A stretch of DNA of 57,918 nucleotides from Flavobacteriaceae bacterium (lineage in GTDB: Bacteria; Bacteroidota; Bacteroidia; Flavobacteriales; Flavobacteriaceae): contig JALSLK010000041.1 of assembly GCA_026988355.1 (NCBI GenBank), positions 1 through 57,918 on the forward strand, written 5' to 3'. This document shows positions 10,015 to 20,506 of the stretch, in pieces. The notes under the pieces were generated by a model. The model worked only from the letters and a program-made list of their open reading frames with translations. It was not told the DNA's origin and searched no databases. Each line of letters starts with the position of its first letter. Position 1 is the first letter of the stretch. The position numbers were made by a program, and so were the translations under genes.

Positions 10015-10632
10015 ATGTCTGGGTTAATAGGAAAAAAAATAGGAATGACTAGTATCTTTGACGAGAATGGTAAAAATATGCCATGTACCGTTATAGAAGT
10101 TGGACCTTGTGTAGTTACCCAAGTCAGAACCAAAGAGGTTGACGGGTACGAAGCGCTACAACTTGGTTTCGATGACAAAGCTGAAAAGCAGACAACAAAT
10201 GCTTTAAAAGGTCACTTTAAAAAAGCAGGAACTGTCGCTAAGAAGCGAGTTGTTGAATTTCAAGGATTCGAAAAAGAATATAAATTAGGAGATACAATTT
10301 CTGTAGATCATTTTGAAGAAGGAGAGTTTGTTGATGTAACAGGTACTTCTAAAGGAAAAGGTTTTCAAGGAGTTGTTAAACGTCATGGATTTGGTGGAGT
10401 TGGTCAAGCAACACACGGACAACATAATCGTTTAAGAGCGCCAGGTTCCATAGGAGCAGCATCTTATCCAGCAAGAGTATTTAAAGGAATGCGTATGGCA
10501 GGAAGAATGGGAGGAGATACCATTAAAGTTCAAAATTTAAGAGTTTTAAAAGTAGTAACAGATAAAAACCTACTAGTAGTAAAAGGTGCTGTTCCAGGTC
10601 ATAAAAATTCTTACGTAATTATTCAAAAATAA
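10015..10632 (+). CDS. rplC: 50S ribosomal protein L3
   Basis: I start the protein at the ATG giving [15 protein letters not shown], 205 residues, the standard L3 N-terminus. A longer frame from 9937 would add 26 residues encoded by the structured leader and can be set aside. The central loop [15 protein letters not shown] and TRGQ-like THGQHN, which reach toward the peptidyl-transferase centre, are present. L3 is an early assembly protein of the 50S subunit. Its stop codon overlaps the rplD start by one base (TAATG). Confidence 0.97.
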   Translation: MSGLIGKKIGMTSIFDENGKNMPCTVIEVGPCVVTQVRTKEVDGYEALQLGFDDKAEKQTTNALKGHFKKAGTVAKKRVVEFQGFEKEYKLGDTISVDHFEEGEFVDVTGTSKGKGFQGVVKRHGFGGVGQATHGQHNRLRAPGSIGAASYPARVFKGMRMAGRMGGDTIKVQNLRVLKVVTDKNLLVVKGAVPGHKNSYVIIQK

Positions 10633-11261
10633 TGAAAGTAGCAGTAACAGATATCAACGGGAAAAAAACTGGAAGAAGTGTTGAGCTTTCAGATGCTGTT
10701 TTTGGAATAGAACCAAATGAGCATGCTGTATATTTAGATGTAAAACAGCATTTAGCAAATAAAAGACAAGGTACTCACAAAGCAAAAGAAAGAGCTGAAA
10801 TTACAGGAAGTACACGAAAGATAAAAAAACAAAAAGGGTCAGGTACAGCCAGAGCAGGTAGTATAAAATCAGGAGTTTTTAGAGGTGGAGGACGTATGTT
10901 TGGACCTAGACCAAGAAATTATTCTTTCAAATTAAATAAAGGTTTAAAGCGATTAGCTAGACAATCGGCACTTTCAATTAAAGCAAAAGAAAATAATATT
11001 ATGGTAGTTGAAGACTTCTCTTTTGAAGCTCCAAAAACTAAAAAATTCACAGATGTTTTAAAAGGATTAGATTTAGAGAATAAAAAATCTCTATTTGTCT
11101 TGCCTACATCAAATAATAATGTATATTTGTCGTCACGAAATTTGAAAGGTGTTAAAACCGTAAATATTTCAGGATTAAACACTTATGGTATTTTGAATAC
11201 AAATAAGTTAATCATTACCGAAACGTGTTTAGAGCAAATTGAATCTAACTTTACAAAATAG
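10632..11261 (+). CDS. rplD: 50S ribosomal protein L4
   Basis: L4 (209 residues) has a globular fold with an extended loop into the exit tunnel; that loop is visible as KIKKQKGSGTARAGS and GGRMFGPRPRNY at about 55-97. In E. coli L4 also represses the S10 operon, so it is the natural candidate effector for the leader before rplC here. It is translationally coupled to rplC through a 1-nt overlap and followed 5 nt later by rplW. Confidence 0.98.
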   Translation: MKVAVTDINGKKTGRSVELSDAVFGIEPNEHAVYLDVKQHLANKRQGTHKAKERAEITGSTRKIKKQKGSGTARAGSIKSGVFRGGGRMFGPRPRNYSFKLNKGLKRLARQSALSIKAKENNIMVVEDFSFEAPKTKKFTDVLKGLDLENKKSLFVLPTSNNNVYLSSRNLKGVKTVNISGLNTYGILNTNKLIITETCLEQIESNFTK

Positions 11262-11266
11262 TAGCA

Positions 11267-11557
11267 ATGAGTATTTTAATAAAACCTATAATTACTGAAA
11301 AAGCAATGGACAGTAGCGAAGTTTTAAACTGCTATACATTTGCTGTGAAAAGTAATTCTAATAAAATAGAAATAAAATCTGCAATTGAAGAAGCTTACGG
11401 AGTTTCTGTAGAGAAAGTTAGAACGATGAATTATCCAGTAAAGAGAAATACTAAGTATACTAAGAAAGGTATGGTTACAGGAATTAAATCTGCTTATAAA
11501 AAGGCAATTGTTCATTTGGCAGAAGGAGATAACATTGATTTATATAGCAATATTTAG
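11267..11557 (+). CDS. rplW: 50S ribosomal protein L23
   Basis: The 96-residue L23 opens with ILIKPIITEKA, the family signature, and includes NKIEIKSAIEEAYGV. L23 lies at the tunnel exit and docks trigger factor, SRP and the Sec translocon. Spacing is 5 nt after rplD and 3 nt before rplB, consistent with one operon. Confidence 0.98.
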   Translation: MSILIKPIITEKAMDSSEVLNCYTFAVKSNSNKIEIKSAIEEAYGVSVEKVRTMNYPVKRNTKYTKKGMVTGIKSAYKKAIVHLAEGDNIDLYSNI

Positions 11558-11560
11558 AAG

Positions 11561-12385
11561 ATGGCATTAAGAAAATTAAAACCAGTAACACCTGGTCAGC
11601 GATTTAGAGTTGTAACCGATTTTAGTGCGGTTACTGCTTCAAAACCTGAAAAGAGCTTGTTGACTCCAAAGAAAAGGAGTGGAGGTAGAAATAGTCAAGG
11701 TAGAATGACAACACGTAATATTGGTGGTGGTCATAAGAAAATGTATAGAATTATTGATTTTAAAAGAGATAAAGAAAACATTCCAGCAACTATTAAAACA
11801 ATAGAGTATGATCCAAACCGAACTGCATATATCGCATTGTTATATTATGCAGATGGAGAAAAGAGATATGTTGTAGCGCAAAATGGATTTAAAGTTGGAG
11901 ATACAATTTTATCTGGTAACAACGTAGCTCCTGAGGTAGGAAATGCAATGCCATTAAGTGATATGCCTTTAGGGAGTGTTATATCCTGTATAGAGTTAAG
12001 ACCAGGGCAAGGTGCTGTAATGGCAAGAAGTGCAGGTTCGTTCGCTCAATTAATGGCAAGGGAAGGTAAATACGCAACAGTAAAACTTCCTTCTGGAGAA
12101 ATTAGATTAATTCTAGTTACTTGTAAAGCGACAATAGGAGTTGTGTCAAATTCTGAACATCAACTTATTGTGTCTGGTAAAGCAGGAAGAAGTAGATGGT
12201 TAGGAAGAAGACCAAGAACTAGACCAGTAGTAATGAATCCAGTAGATCATCCAATGGGTGGTGGAGAAGGTAAATCATCAGGAGGACATCCACGTTCTAG
12301 AAATGGTATACCAGCAAAAGGATTTAGAACAAGATCTAAGACAAAAGATAGTAATAAACATATTATAGAACGCAGAAAAAAATAG
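11561..12385 (+). CDS. rplB: 50S ribosomal protein L2
   Basis: L2 (274 residues) is needed for subunit association and the peptidyl-transferase region. It carries [20 protein letters not shown] near the N-terminus and [14 protein letters not shown] near residue 230, with the conserved His of the latter motif. The C-terminus is rich in Lys and Arg. It follows rplW by 3 nt. Confidence 0.99.
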   Translation: MALRKLKPVTPGQRFRVVTDFSAVTASKPEKSLLTPKKRSGGRNSQGRMTTRNIGGGHKKMYRIIDFKRDKENIPATIKTIEYDPNRTAYIALLYYADGEKRYVVAQNGFKVGDTILSGNNVAPEVGNAMPLSDMPLGSVISCIELRPGQGAVMARSAGSFAQLMAREGKYATVKLPSGEIRLILVTCKATIGVVSNSEHQLIVSGKAGRSRWLGRRPRTRPVVMNPVDHPMGGGEGKSSGGHPRSRNGIPAKGFRTRSKTKDSNKHIIERRKK

Positions 12386-12392
12386 ATAAATT

Positions 12393-12671
12393 ATGGCTCG
12401 TTCATTAAAAAAAGGACCTTTCATTTGTTATAAATTAAACAAAAAAGTCCAAAAGAATAAAGAATCAGGAAAAAATCCTGTAATTAAAACATGGTCTAGA
12501 GCTTCTATGATAAGCCCAGATTTTGTTGGTCAAACATTTGGAGTGCATAACGGTAGACAATTTATACCAGTATATGTAACAGAAAACATGGTTGGTCATA
12601 AGTTAGGAGAATTTTCGCCAACACGTTCTTTTAGAGGGCATGGAGGAAATAAAAATAAAGGAAGAAAATAA
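12393..12671 (+). CDS. rpsS: 30S ribosomal protein S19
   Basis: The 92-residue S19 starts [11 protein letters not shown] and contains [20 protein letters not shown] and [15 protein letters not shown], all typical. S19 forms the 30S head with S13 and contacts the A-site tRNA and inter-subunit bridges. It is 7 nt after rplB and 8 nt before rplV. Confidence 0.99.
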   Translation: MARSLKKGPFICYKLNKKVQKNKESGKNPVIKTWSRASMISPDFVGQTFGVHNGRQFIPVYVTENMVGHKLGEFSPTRSFRGHGGNKNKGRK

Positions 12672-12679
12672 ACTAGATT

Positions 12680-13087
12680 ATGGGAAGTCGTAAACGATTA
12701 GTTGCAGAACAACGAAAAGAAGCGCGTAAAAATCAATTTTTCGCAAAATTAAATGGTTGTCCTACATCGCCAAGAAAAATGCGTATTGTTGCGGATTTAA
12801 TAAGAGGAATGGAAGTTGAAAAAGCACTTCAGATTTTAAAATTTAATCCAAAAGAATCATCTATTAATTTAGAGAAATTAATGTTATCTGCAATTGCAAA
12901 TTGGCAAGCAAAAAATGAAGATGTAGCAATTGAAGATGCAGGGTTATTTGTGAAAGAAATATACGTAGATAGTGCAAGTATGCTTAAGAGATTAAGACCA
13001 GCACCACAAGGTAGAGCACATCGTATTAGAAAACGTTCTAATCATGTAACGTTAATATTAGGAGTTAATTCAGAAAGCAATTCATAA
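12680..13087 (+). CDS. rplV: 50S ribosomal protein L22
   Basis: L22 has 135 residues, including the domain I segment [22 protein letters not shown] and the tunnel-lining beta-hairpin ending [21 protein letters not shown], where macrolide-resistance changes arise in other bacteria; the loop looks unaltered. A 15-20 residue basic N-terminal extension precedes the core. It is followed 6 nt later by rpsC. Confidence 0.98.
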   Translation: MGSRKRLVAEQRKEARKNQFFAKLNGCPTSPRKMRIVADLIRGMEVEKALQILKFNPKESSINLEKLMLSAIANWQAKNEDVAIEDAGLFVKEIYVDSASMLKRLRPAPQGRAHRIRKRSNHVTLILGVNSESNS

Positions 13088-13093
13088 GTAGAT

Positions 13094-13798
13094 ATGGGAC
13101 AAAAAACAAATCCAATAGGGAATAGATTAGGAATTATCAGAGGATGGGAATCTAACTGGTACGGAGGAAATGACTACGGAGATAAACTTGCTGAAGATTA
13201 TAAAATCAGAGAATATATTTCTGCTAGATTATATAAAGCTAGTGTTTCACGTATTATCATCGAAAGAACATTAAAACTTATAACGGTTACCATCACAACA
13301 GCAAGACCAGGTATTATTATAGGTAAAGGAGGTCAAGAAGTTGATAAATTGAAGGAAGAACTTAAAAAAATTACTGGTAAAGAAGTTCAAATAAATATTT
13401 TTGAAATTAAAAGGCCAGAATTAGATGCTACTTTAGTTGCAGCAAGTGTTGCTCGTCAAATAGAAAATAGAATTTCTTATAAGAGAGCAATAAAAATGGC
13501 AATTCAAGCAACAATGAGAATGAACTGTGAAGGAATTAAAATTGAAATTGCAGGACGTTTGAATGGAGCAGAAATGGCAAGAACAGAACATTATAAAGAA
13601 GGAAGAATTCCATTGTCTACTTTTAGAGCAGATATTGACTACGCTTTGGTAGAGTCAAATACAACTTATGGAAAAATAGGAGTAAAAGTATGGATAATGA
13701 AAGGAGAAGTTTATGGTAAAAGAGAACTTAATCCATTAGTAGGTTTGTCAAAAAAACAAAGTAAAGGAAAAGGTTCTAGAAAACCAAAAAGAAGATAA
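13094..13798 (+). CDS. rpsC: 30S ribosomal protein S3
   Basis: S3 has 234 residues: [14 protein letters not shown] at the start, a KH type 2 domain with the GxxG loop [13 protein letters not shown] near residue 75, and the C-terminal domain with [12 protein letters not shown] and [11 protein letters not shown]3 forms the mRNA entry channel and contributes helicase activity with S4 and S5. The tail is strongly basic. It precedes rplP by 21 nt. Confidence 0.99.
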   Translation: MGQKTNPIGNRLGIIRGWESNWYGGNDYGDKLAEDYKIREYISARLYKASVSRIIIERTLKLITVTITTARPGIIIGKGGQEVDKLKEELKKITGKEVQINIFEIKRPELDATLVAASVARQIENRISYKRAIKMAIQATMRMNCEGIKIEIAGRLNGAEMARTEHYKEGRIPLSTFRADIDYALVESNTTYGKIGVKVWIMKGEVYGKRELNPLVGLSKKQSKGKGSRKPKRR

Positions 13799-13819
13799 TT
13801 ATTTAAAAAGTAAGAGGTT

Positions 13820-14248
13820 ATGTTACAACCAAAAAGAGTTAGACGTCGTAAGGTTCAAAAAGGTAAAGGAAATATGAAAGGTAATTCTCAAAGAGGACAC
13901 CTCCTTTCTAATGGAATGTTTGGAATAAAAGCTTTAGAGCAAGATTTAATTACATCTCGTCAGATAGAAGCAGCACGTATCGCAGCTACTCGTCACATGA
14001 AAAGACAAGGTCAATTGTGGATAAAAATATTTCCAGATAAGCCAATTACTAAAAAACCATTAGAAGTACGTATGGGGAAAGGTAAAGGATCTCCAGAATA
14101 TTTTGTTGCAGTAGTAAAGCCTGGAAGAATTATGTTTGAAGTTGGAGGAGTGTCGGAAGAAGTAGCTAGAGAAGCATTGCGTTTAGCAGCTCAAAAATTA
14201 CCAGTAAAAACAAAACTAGTAGTCGCTAGAGACTATGCTAAAGCTTAA
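13820..14248 (+). CDS. rplP: 50S ribosomal protein L16
   Basis: The 142-residue L16 starts with [15 protein letters not shown] and has the conserved [18 protein letters not shown] and MFEVGGV segments. L16 helps position the aminoacyl-tRNA acceptor end at the peptidyl-transferase centre. It lies between rpsC and rpmC in the standard S10 order. Confidence 0.98.
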   Translation: MLQPKRVRRRKVQKGKGNMKGNSQRGHLLSNGMFGIKALEQDLITSRQIEAARIAATRHMKRQGQLWIKIFPDKPITKKPLEVRMGKGKGSPEYFVAVVKPGRIMFEVGGVSEEVAREALRLAAQKLPVKTKLVVARDYAKA

Positions 14249-14254
14249 TTTAGG

Positions 14255-14446
14255 ATGAAACAATCAGAAGTAATAAAATTATCAATAGAAGATTTAAAAG
14301 AGCAATTTGTAACGTCAAAAAAGAATTTAAGAGATCTTAAGATGACACATGCAATTTCACCGTTAGAATCTCCTATGCAATTAAGAGAATTGAGAAGAAA
14401 CGTGGCTAGATTAGCTACAGAATTAACTAAAAGAGAATTACAATAG
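14255..14446 (+). CDS. rpmC: 50S ribosomal protein L29
   Basis: This 63-residue protein is two helices, with the L29 pattern of an N-terminal coil and the conserved NVARLATELTKREL-like end. L29 sits beside L23 at the tunnel exit, near the docking site for trigger factor and SRP. It follows rplP by 6 nt and is followed by rpsQ after 17 nt. Confidence 0.96.
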   Translation: MKQSEVIKLSIEDLKEQFVTSKKNLRDLKMTHAISPLESPMQLRELRRNVARLATELTKRELQ

Positions 14447-14463
14447 TATTTCGAATATAAAAG

Positions 14464-14721
14464 ATGGAGAAAAGAAATCTTAGAAAAGAAAGAATAGGTG
14501 TAGTTTCTAGTAACAAAATGGAGAAATCTATTGTTGTTTCAGAAGTTAAAAGAACCAAACACCCAATGTACGGAAAATTCGTATTAAAGACTAAGAAATA
14601 TGTTGCACACGACGATAAAAACGAGTGTAATATAGGAGACACCGTAAAAATTATGGAAACACGTCCGCTTAGTAAAACAAAACGTTGGAGATTAGTAGAA
14701 ATTTTAGAAAGAGCTAAATAA
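14464..14721 (+). CDS. rpsQ: 30S ribosomal protein S17
   Basis: S17 has 85 residues with [23 protein letters not shown] and the C-terminal [17 protein letters not shown], the family signature. It is an OB-fold primary binder of the 16S 5' domain. rplN begins 2 nt after its stop. Confidence 0.98.
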   Translation: MEKRNLRKERIGVVSSNKMEKSIVVSEVKRTKHPMYGKFVLKTKKYVAHDDKNECNIGDTVKIMETRPLSKTKRWRLVEILERAK

Positions 14722-14723
14722 TT

Positions 14724-15095
14724 ATGTTACAGCAAGAATCAAGATTAAAAGTAGCAGATAATACTGGAGCTAAAGAAGTTTTAGTTATTAGAGTGCTAGG
14801 TGGTACAAAAAAGCGATATGCTTCTATTGGAGACAAGATTGTAGTTTCTGTAAAGCATGCTACTCCAAATGGTACAGCTAAAAAAGGACAAGTATCCAAA
14901 GCGGTAGTTGTTAGAGTAAAAAAGGAAATAAGACGTAAAGACGGTTCTTACATCAGATTTGATGATAATGCATGTGTATTATTAGATTCTAATACTGGTG
15001 AAATGAGAGGAACTCGTGTTTTCGGACCAGTAGCGAGAGAACTTCGTGACAAACAATTCATGAAGATTGTATCACTAGCTCCTGAAGTACTTTAA
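14724..15095 (+). CDS. rplN: 50S ribosomal protein L14
   Basis: L14 (123 residues) shows [19 protein letters not shown] at the start and [13 protein letters not shown] near the end. It forms inter-subunit bridges with 16S rRNA and is the docking point of the silencing factor RsfS. The tight 2-nt spacing to rpsQ and 11 nt to rplX fit translational coupling. Confidence 0.99.
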   Translation: MLQQESRLKVADNTGAKEVLVIRVLGGTKKRYASIGDKIVVSVKHATPNGTAKKGQVSKAVVVRVKKEIRRKDGSYIRFDDNACVLLDSNTGEMRGTRVFGPVARELRDKQFMKIVSLAPEVL

Positions 15096-15106
15096 ATTTA
15101 TAAATT

Positions 15107-15412
15107 ATGAAGATTAAATTAAAAACAGGAGACTTAGTAAAAGTTTTAGCTGGAGCAAATAAAGGTTCAGAAGGGAAGATTGTGAAAATAGTAACAAAAG
15201 ACTATAGAGCAATAGTAGAAGGAGTAAATATGGTTTCAAAACATGTAAAACCAAGTGCTCAAAACCCACAAGGAGGTATCAATAAATTTGAAGCGCCAAT
15301 TCACATCTCTAACTTAATGTTAGTTGAAAATGGAAAAACTACAAGAGTAGGTTTTCGTATAGAAGATGATAAAAAGGTTCGTTTTTCAAAGAAAACAAAT
15401 AATGTAATATAG
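15107..15412 (+). CDS. rplX: 50S ribosomal protein L24
   Basis: L24 has 101 residues, with the KOW motif [20 protein letters not shown] at the N-terminus and [17 protein letters not shown] in the middle. It is one of the two assembly-initiator proteins of the 50S subunit. It is 2 nt ahead of rplE. Confidence 0.98.
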   Translation: MKIKLKTGDLVKVLAGANKGSEGKIVKIVTKDYRAIVEGVNMVSKHVKPSAQNPQGGINKFEAPIHISNLMLVENGKTTRVGFRIEDDKKVRFSKKTNNVI

Positions 15413-15414
15413 TT

Positions 15415-15963
15415 ATGGAAAATCCAAGACTTAAAGAAGAATACAATAACCGTATAAAAACTACTTTAAAGGAAGAGTTTGGTTATAAAAATGTAATGCA
15501 AATACCAAAATTACAAAAAATTGTAATTAGTAAAGGAGTAGGAGCAGCAGTAGCAGATAAAAAATTAATCGAATACGCAGTAGACGAATTAACTATGATA
15601 TCTGGTCAAAAAGCATTAGCAACAATATCTAAAAAAGATATCGCAGCATTTAAATTACGTAAAGGAATGCCAATTGGGGCAAAAGTAACCTTGCGTGGTA
15701 TTAAAATGTATGAATTTTTAGACAGGTTAGTTACAGCATCATTGCCTCGAGTTAGAGACTTTAAAGGAATTAAAGCAACAGGTTTTGATGGAAGAGGTAA
15801 CTATACATTAGGTGTAACAGAGCAAATTATTTTTCCAGAAATAAACATTGATAAAATCAATAAAATATCAGGAATGGATATCACTTTTGTAACATCCGCA
15901 AATACGGATAAAGAAGCAAAATCATTATTACACGAATTAGGTTTACCTTTTAAAAAGAACTAA
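15415..15963 (+). CDS. rplE: 50S ribosomal protein L5
   Basis: L5 (182 residues) contains [30 protein letters not shown] and a [13 protein letters not shown] motif characteristic of the family. It binds 5S rRNA with L18 and contacts the P-site tRNA and S13. Its neighbours rplX and rpsN lie within 3 nt. Confidence 0.99.
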   Translation: MENPRLKEEYNNRIKTTLKEEFGYKNVMQIPKLQKIVISKGVGAAVADKKLIEYAVDELTMISGQKALATISKKDIAAFKLRKGMPIGAKVTLRGIKMYEFLDRLVTASLPRVRDFKGIKATGFDGRGNYTLGVTEQIIFPEINIDKINKISGMDITFVTSANTDKEAKSLLHELGLPFKKN

Positions 15964-15966
15964 GAG

Positions 15967-16236
15967 ATGGCAAAAGAATCAATGAAAGCTCGTGAAGTTA
16001 AAAGAGCAAAAACAGTTGCAAAATATGCAGCAAAAAGAAAAGCATTAAAAGAAGCTGGAGATTACGAAGGATTACAGAAATTACCAAAGAATGCATCACC
16101 AGTACGTATGCATAATAGATGTAAACTAACAGGTCGTCCAAAAGGTTATATGAGACAATTCGGAATTAATCGTGTTACATTCCGTGAAATGGCAAATAAA
16201 GGTTTAATACCAGGAGTTAGAAAAGCTAGTTGGTAA
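15967..16236 (+). CDS. rpsN: 30S ribosomal protein S14, zinc-free type
   Basis: At 89 residues this is the longer S14 form. The zinc-ribbon Cys pairs of the short form are absent: the [19 protein letters not shown] segment keeps only one Cys. S14 is a late-assembling 30S head protein. A single zinc-independent copy in the main cluster means zinc starvation need not disturb it. A 60-nt spacer with a small hairpin follows before rpsH. Confidence 0.98.
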   Translation: MAKESMKAREVKRAKTVAKYAAKRKALKEAGDYEGLQKLPKNASPVRMHNRCKLTGRPKGYMRQFGINRVTFREMANKGLIPGVRKASW

Positions 16237-16252
16237 AATAGAAATGATTTTA

Positions 16253-16275
16253 GGTTTAACAAATAGTTAAAAACC
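16253..16275 (+). promoter_or_regulatory. Small hairpin in the rpsN-rpsH spacer
   Basis: GGTTTAAC (16253-16260) can pair with GTTAAAAACC (16266-16275), leaving small bulges, within a 60-nt gap that is wide for this cluster. S8 controls the spc operon in E. coli at a site near the rplX-rplE junction, so an equivalent site here is only a possibility. Confidence 0.22.
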
Positions 16276-16296
16276 AAATTCAAAAAACAAATAAAA

Positions 16297-16695
16297 ATGA
16301 TTACAGATCCAATATCAGATTACTTAACGAGAGTTAGAAATGCTACAATGGCAGGACATAGAGTTGTTGAAATTCCAGCATCTAACTTAAAAAAAGAAAT
16401 GACTAAGATACTTTTTGATCAAGGTTATATCTTAAGTTATAAATTTAATGACGATACAGTACAAGGGACTATTAAAATAGCTTTAAAGTACGATAAATTA
16501 ACAAAACAATCCGTTATTAAGAAATTAGAACGTATCAGCAAGCCAGGTTTACGAAAATATGTAGGCGCAGGAGAAATGCCTAGAGTTTTAAATGGCTTAG
16601 GTGTTGCAATTGTATCCACTTCACATGGAGTTATGACAAATAAAAAAGCAATACAAGAAAATGTAGGTGGAGAAGTTTTATGTTACGTATATTAA
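16297..16695 (+). CDS. rpsH: 30S ribosomal protein S8
   Basis: S8 has 132 residues with MITDPISDYLTRVRNATMAGH at the start and the C-terminal RVLNGLGVAIVSTSHGVMT signature that recognises helix 21 of 16S rRNA. It is a primary assembly protein and a translational repressor of the spc operon in E. coli. rplF follows after 23 nt. Confidence 0.99.
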   Translation: MITDPISDYLTRVRNATMAGHRVVEIPASNLKKEMTKILFDQGYILSYKFNDDTVQGTIKIALKYDKLTKQSVIKKLERISKPGLRKYVGAGEMPRVLNGLGVAIVSTSHGVMTNKKAIQENVGGEVLCYVY

Positions 16696-16718
16696 TAATA
16701 GATTAAAAGATATTTGAG

Positions 16719-17261
16719 ATGTCAAGAATAGGTAAAAGTCCAATAACGATTCCAGAAGGAGTAACAGTAGATGTTAAAGATAACACAATGACTGTAAAAG
16801 GAAAATTAGGCGAATTAAGTCAAGAATTTTCTGATATTGAGATTAAAATAGAAGATGGAACCATTACTATGGAAAGATCCTCAGAAAGTAAAAATCATAA
16901 AGCAAAACATGGATTATATAGAGCTTTATTATTTAACATGATTGAAGGTGTGTCTAAAGGATGGACAAAAGAATTAGAATTAGTAGGAGTTGGATATAGA
17001 GCGTCAAATCAAGGACAAGTTTTAGATTTAGCATTAGGATATTCACATACCATTGTTATGCTGATAGCACCAGAAGTTAAAATTGAAACTGTTTCTGAAA
17101 AAGGAAAAAATCCAATTGTTAAATTAACCTCTTTTGACAAGCAATTAGTTGGTCAAGTTGCAGCAAAAATTCGTTCCTTACGTAAACCAGAACCATATAA
17201 AGGAAAAGGTATTAAGTTTGTAGGCGAAGTATTAAGAAGAAAAGCAGGTAAAACAGCATAA
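16719..17261 (+). CDS. rplF: 50S ribosomal protein L6
   Basis: L6 has 180 residues, formed from two repeated domains; the C-terminal one carries the hallmark [21 protein letters not shown]6 sits near the GTPase-associated region and the sarcin-ricin loop where EF-G and EF-Tu act. The gene is 10 nt ahead of rplR. Confidence 0.99.
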   Translation: MSRIGKSPITIPEGVTVDVKDNTMTVKGKLGELSQEFSDIEIKIEDGTITMERSSESKNHKAKHGLYRALLFNMIEGVSKGWTKELELVGVGYRASNQGQVLDLALGYSHTIVMLIAPEVKIETVSEKGKNPIVKLTSFDKQLVGQVAAKIRSLRKPEPYKGKGIKFVGEVLRRKAGKTA

Positions 17262-17271
17262 AGCATATAAA

Positions 17272-17625
17272 ATGGCATTAACAAAATTAGAGCGTAGAAT
17301 TCGCATAAAGAAAAGAATTAGAAAGAATATTTCTGGTACAAAAAGTCATCCAAGATTATCTGTATTTAGAAGTAATAAGCAAATAGAAGCACAATTAATA
17401 GACGATGTAACTTGCACAACTTTAGTTGCAGTTTCGTCAAGATCAAAAGAGTTAAAGGCTTCAGGAACAAAATCAGATATATCTAAAGAAGTAGGAATAT
17501 TACTTGCAAAGAAAGCAATTAAAGCAGGAATAGAAGCATGTTCTTTTGACCGTAATGGTTATTTGTATCACGGTAGAGTTAAATCTTTAGCAGAAGGAGC
17601 TAGAGAAGGAGGATTAAAATTTTAA
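17272..17625 (+). CDS. rplR: 50S ribosomal protein L18
   Basis: The 117-residue L18 has [20 protein letters not shown] near the N-terminus (basic, binding 5S rRNA) and ends [20 protein letters not shown]. It joins L5 on 5S rRNA in the central protuberance. rpsE starts 16 nt downstream. Confidence 0.98.
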   Translation: MALTKLERRIRIKKRIRKNISGTKSHPRLSVFRSNKQIEAQLIDDVTCTTLVAVSSRSKELKASGTKSDISKEVGILLAKKAIKAGIEACSFDRNGYLYHGRVKSLAEGAREGGLKF

Positions 17626-17641
17626 AGATTAATACAGAGTT

Positions 17642-18166
17642 ATGTATAAAAAATATCCAAACGTAGAAAGAGTAAAACCAAGTGGATTAGATTTAAAAGA
17701 TCATTTAGTTGGAGTTAATAGAGTTACCAAAGTAACAAAAGGAGGTAGAACATTCGGATTTTCAGCAATTGTTGTTGTTGGTAATGGAGACGGTGTTGTA
17801 GGTCATGGTTTAGGTAAATCTAAAGATGTTGCGTCCGCAATAGCAAAAGCAATAGAAGATGCAAAAAAGAATTTAGTAAGAATTCCAATACTTAAAAAAT
17901 CTTTACCACACGAACAGAAAGGTAAATTTGGAGGAGCAAGAGTGTTTTTAAAACCAGCTTCACATGGTACAGGAGTTATTGCAGGAGGAGCAGTTCGTGC
18001 AGTATTAGAATCCGTCGGAGTACATGACGTATTGTCAAAATCTCAAGGGTCTTCCAATGCACATAATGTTGTAAAAGCTACATTTGATGCATTATTAAAT
18101 CTAAGAGATGCTAATACAATTGCAAAACAAAGAGGTATTTCATTAAATAAAGTTTTTAACGGATAA
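17642..18166 (+). CDS. rpsE: 30S ribosomal protein S5
   Basis: S5 has 174 residues. The double-stranded RNA-binding-like N-domain includes [20 protein letters not shown], the loop tied to ribosomal ambiguity and spectinomycin resistance elsewhere. The C-domain has [19 protein letters not shown]5 lines the mRNA entry tunnel with S3 and S4. A 39-nt gap leads to rpmD. Confidence 0.99.
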   Translation: MYKKYPNVERVKPSGLDLKDHLVGVNRVTKVTKGGRTFGFSAIVVVGNGDGVVGHGLGKSKDVASAIAKAIEDAKKNLVRIPILKKSLPHEQKGKFGGARVFLKPASHGTGVIAGGAVRAVLESVGVHDVLSKSQGSSNAHNVVKATFDALLNLRDANTIAKQRGISLNKVFNG

Positions 18167-18205
18167 ACTAACGTATAACGTTTAAAAAGCATAAAGCAAT
18201 TTAAA

Positions 18206-18385
18206 ATGAAAAAAATAGTAGTAAAGCAAGTCAAAAGCGCAATAAGAAGGCCAAAGAATCAAAAAAGAACCTTAGAAGCTTTAGGATTAAGAAAAATGAA
18301 CCAAGAGGTTAAGCACGATGCTTCTCCAGCAGTTCTAGGAATGGTTAATACAGTAAAACACTTAGTTTCCGTTAAGGAAGCTTAA
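18206..18385 (+). CDS. rpmD: 50S ribosomal protein L30
   Basis: A 59-residue protein reads MKKIVVKQVKSAIRRPKNQ and continues TLEALGLRKMNQEVKHD, the L30 pattern; it ends VKHLVSVKEA. L30 is a small peripheral 50S protein near the 5S rRNA region. Its place between rpsE and rplO matches the universal spc order, which supports the call despite the short length. Confidence 0.97.
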   Translation: MKKIVVKQVKSAIRRPKNQKRTLEALGLRKMNQEVKHDASPAVLGMVNTVKHLVSVKEA

Positions 18386-18397
18386 TATATATTAGTT

Positions 18398-18847
18398 ATG
18401 CAATTAAATAACTTGAGACCTGCAAAAGGTTCAGTAAAAACAAGCAAGAGAATAGGTAGAGGTCAAGGATCTGGAAAAGGAGGAACAGCTACTAGAGGTC
18501 ATAAAGGGCAAAAATCTCGTTCTGGATATTCAAGAAAGATAGGATTTGAAGGAGGACAAATGCCATTACAAAAACGTGTGCCTAAATTTGGATTTACAAA
18601 TATAAATCGCAAAGAGTATTTAGGAATTAATTTAGATAAATTACAAGAATTTGTAGATAGCGGTAAACTTAAAGATATTGTTACTATGGAAACTTTAATC
18701 GAAGCTAGATTAGCACGTAAAAACGATTTAGTAAAAATATTAGGAAGAGGAGAATTGAAAGCTAAATTAGATATTACGGTTCATAAATTCACTGAAACTG
18801 CAAAAGCTGCGATAGAAAAAGCAGGAGGAAAAGTAACAACTCTATAA
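18398..18847 (+). CDS. rplO: 50S ribosomal protein L15
   Basis: L15 has 149 residues: a long extended basic N-terminus (GRGQGSGKGGTATRGHKGQK) that threads through 23S rRNA, FEGGQMPLQKRVPKFGF, and a compact C-terminal domain. It is a late assembly protein of the large subunit. secY begins 13 nt later. Confidence 0.98.
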   Translation: MQLNNLRPAKGSVKTSKRIGRGQGSGKGGTATRGHKGQKSRSGYSRKIGFEGGQMPLQKRVPKFGFTNINRKEYLGINLDKLQEFVDSGKLKDIVTMETLIEARLARKNDLVKILGRGELKAKLDITVHKFTETAKAAIEKAGGKVTTL

Positions 18848-18860
18848 TGTTATTTAGAAG

Positions 18861-20198
18861 ATGAAAAAATTAATAAACAGCATACAGGATATTTGGAAAA
18901 TTGAAGAACTGAGAAATAAGATTATTCTTACACTCGGTTTGATGGTAGTTTACCGTTTTGCCACTCAAATAACATTACCAGGAATAGATCCACAGCAATT
19001 GTCAGGCATAGGAAGTAAAGCAGGAGGCGGAGGGTTAATTGGAATTCTTAATATGTTTACAGGAGGAGCATTTGCAAGGGTTTCTATCATGGCACTAGGT
19101 ATTATGCCATATATTTCAGCATCCATTGTTGTTCAATTAATGGGAATAGCAATCCCTTATTTACAAAAATTAAAGAACGAAGGAGAAAGTGGAAATAAAA
19201 AAATTACGCAAATTACACGTTGGTTAACCATTGTAATTTTAATATTTCAAGCACCAACATTTATATATAGTTTGCCAAGTTTGGGAGTGCCAGAAAGTGC
19301 ATTTTTATTAGGACATGGTACTGTATTTTGGTTTTCTTCTATATTGTTATTAACAACAGGAACTGTATTTGCAATGTGGCTAGGAGAACGTATAACAGAA
19401 AAAGGAATAGGAAACGGTATCTCATTATTAATAATGATTGGTATTATAGCAAATTTACCTTTAGCATTTGCACAAGAAGTAGGATCCAAATTAAAATCAG
19501 GAAATGGAGGATTAATGATGATTTTAATAGAGTTAGTTGTTTGGTTTGTAGTAATTTTAGCATCCGTATTCTTAGTAACAGCAATACGTAAGATCGCAGT
19601 AAAATATGCCCGTAGAACCGTAGCAGGAGATATTGGAAATATAGATGGAGCAAGAGATTATATACCACTAAAGTTGAATTCTGCAGGAGTAATGCCAATT
19701 ATATTTGCACAAGCAATTATGTTCGTGCCAGCATTATTGCAAAAATCAGAAAATGAAACCATAAAAAATATAGGAATGGAATTTACAAATATGTTTGGTT
19801 TGTGGTATAATGTATTGTTTGCAGTATTAATAATCATTTTTGGATATTTCTATACCGCAATTACAATTCCAACAAATAAGATGGCTGATGATTTAAAAAG
19901 AGGAGGAGGATTTATTCCAGGATATAAACCAGGAAGTGAAACAGCAGATTTCTTAGATACTATTTTATCTAGAATAACATTACCAGGGTCTTTGTTTTTA
20001 GCATTTTTAGCAATATTACCAGCATTGGTTGTGAAATTTGGAATACAACAGAGTTGGGCAATGTTCTACGGAGGAACATCATTGATAATTATGGTTGGAG
20101 TAGCAATGGATACATTACAACAAATAAACTCACATTTATTAAACCGTCATTACGATGGACTAATGAAAAAAGGAAATAAAAGAAAAGCAATATCTTAA
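18861..20198 (+). CDS. secY: Protein translocase subunit SecY
   Basis: The 445-residue membrane channel has the ten transmembrane segments of Sec[24 protein letters not shown] residues ([17 protein letters not shown]) form TM2, and [11 protein letters not shown] marks TM4-5. The cytoplasmic loop with [19 protein letters not shown] and the [11 protein letters not shown] loop contact SecA and the ribosome. SecYEG is the route for the many exported and lipoprotein products encoded here. As in most bacteria it sits at the end of the spc genes; adk and map, which often follow, are missing. Confidence 0.99.
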   Translation: MKKLINSIQDIWKIEELRNKIILTLGLMVVYRFATQITLPGIDPQQLSGIGSKAGGGGLIGILNMFTGGAFARVSIMALGIMPYISASIVVQLMGIAIPYLQKLKNEGESGNKKITQITRWLTIVILIFQAPTFIYSLPSLGVPESAFLLGHGTVFWFSSILLLTTGTVFAMWLGERITEKGIGNGISLLIMIGIIANLPLAFAQEVGSKLKSGNGGLMMILIELVVWFVVILASVFLVTAIRKIAVKYARRTVAGDIGNIDGARDYIPLKLNSAGVMPIIFAQAIMFVPALLQKSENETIKNIGMEFTNMFGLWYNVLFAVLIIIFGYFYTAITIPTNKMADDLKRGGGFIPGYKPGSETADFLDTILSRITLPGSLFLAFLAILPALVVKFGIQQSWAMFYGGTSLIIMVGVAMDTLQQINSHLLNRHYDGLMKKGNKRKAIS

Positions 20199-20200
20199 TT

Positions 20201-20416
20201 ATGGCTAAACAACCACCAATAGAACAAGACGGAGTAATAACACAAGCATTGTCTAATGCAATGTTTAGAGTAGACTTAGAAAATGGACATGTCGTTACTG
20301 CACATATATCAGGTAAAATGAGAAAGCACTACATAAAATTATTGCCAGGAGATAAAGTGAAATTGGAGATGAGTCCTTATGATTTATCTATTGCAAGAAT
20401 AACTTATAGATATTAA
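20201..20416 (+). CDS. infA: Translation initiation factor IF-1
   Basis: This 71-residue protein is a single S1-like OB fold: [37 protein letters not shown] and the end [14 protein letters not shown]-1 occupies the ribosomal A site during initiation. It starts 2 nt after secY. A promoter-like element and 90 nt separate it from rpmJ. Confidence 0.99.
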   Translation: MAKQPPIEQDGVITQALSNAMFRVDLENGHVVTAHISGKMRKHYIKLLPGDKVKLEMSPYDLSIARITYRY

Positions 20417-20446
20417 TAAAAAAGAGGATATGTAAATAATATTTTG

Positions 20447-20454
20447 TACTTTTG
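20447..20454 (+). promoter_or_regulatory. Internal promoter -7 element before rpmJ
   Basis: TACTTTTG fits TAnnTTTG exactly in the 90-nt gap after infA. It continues GCAAACTTATTATTTTA, resembling the start of the rpsL transcript. It probably gives the alpha part of the cluster (rpmJ to rplQ) its own transcription. Confidence 0.6.
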
Positions 20455-20506
20455 CAAACTTATTATTTTAAAAGAGATAATTCTCACTATAAAAATAGAT
20501 TATAAA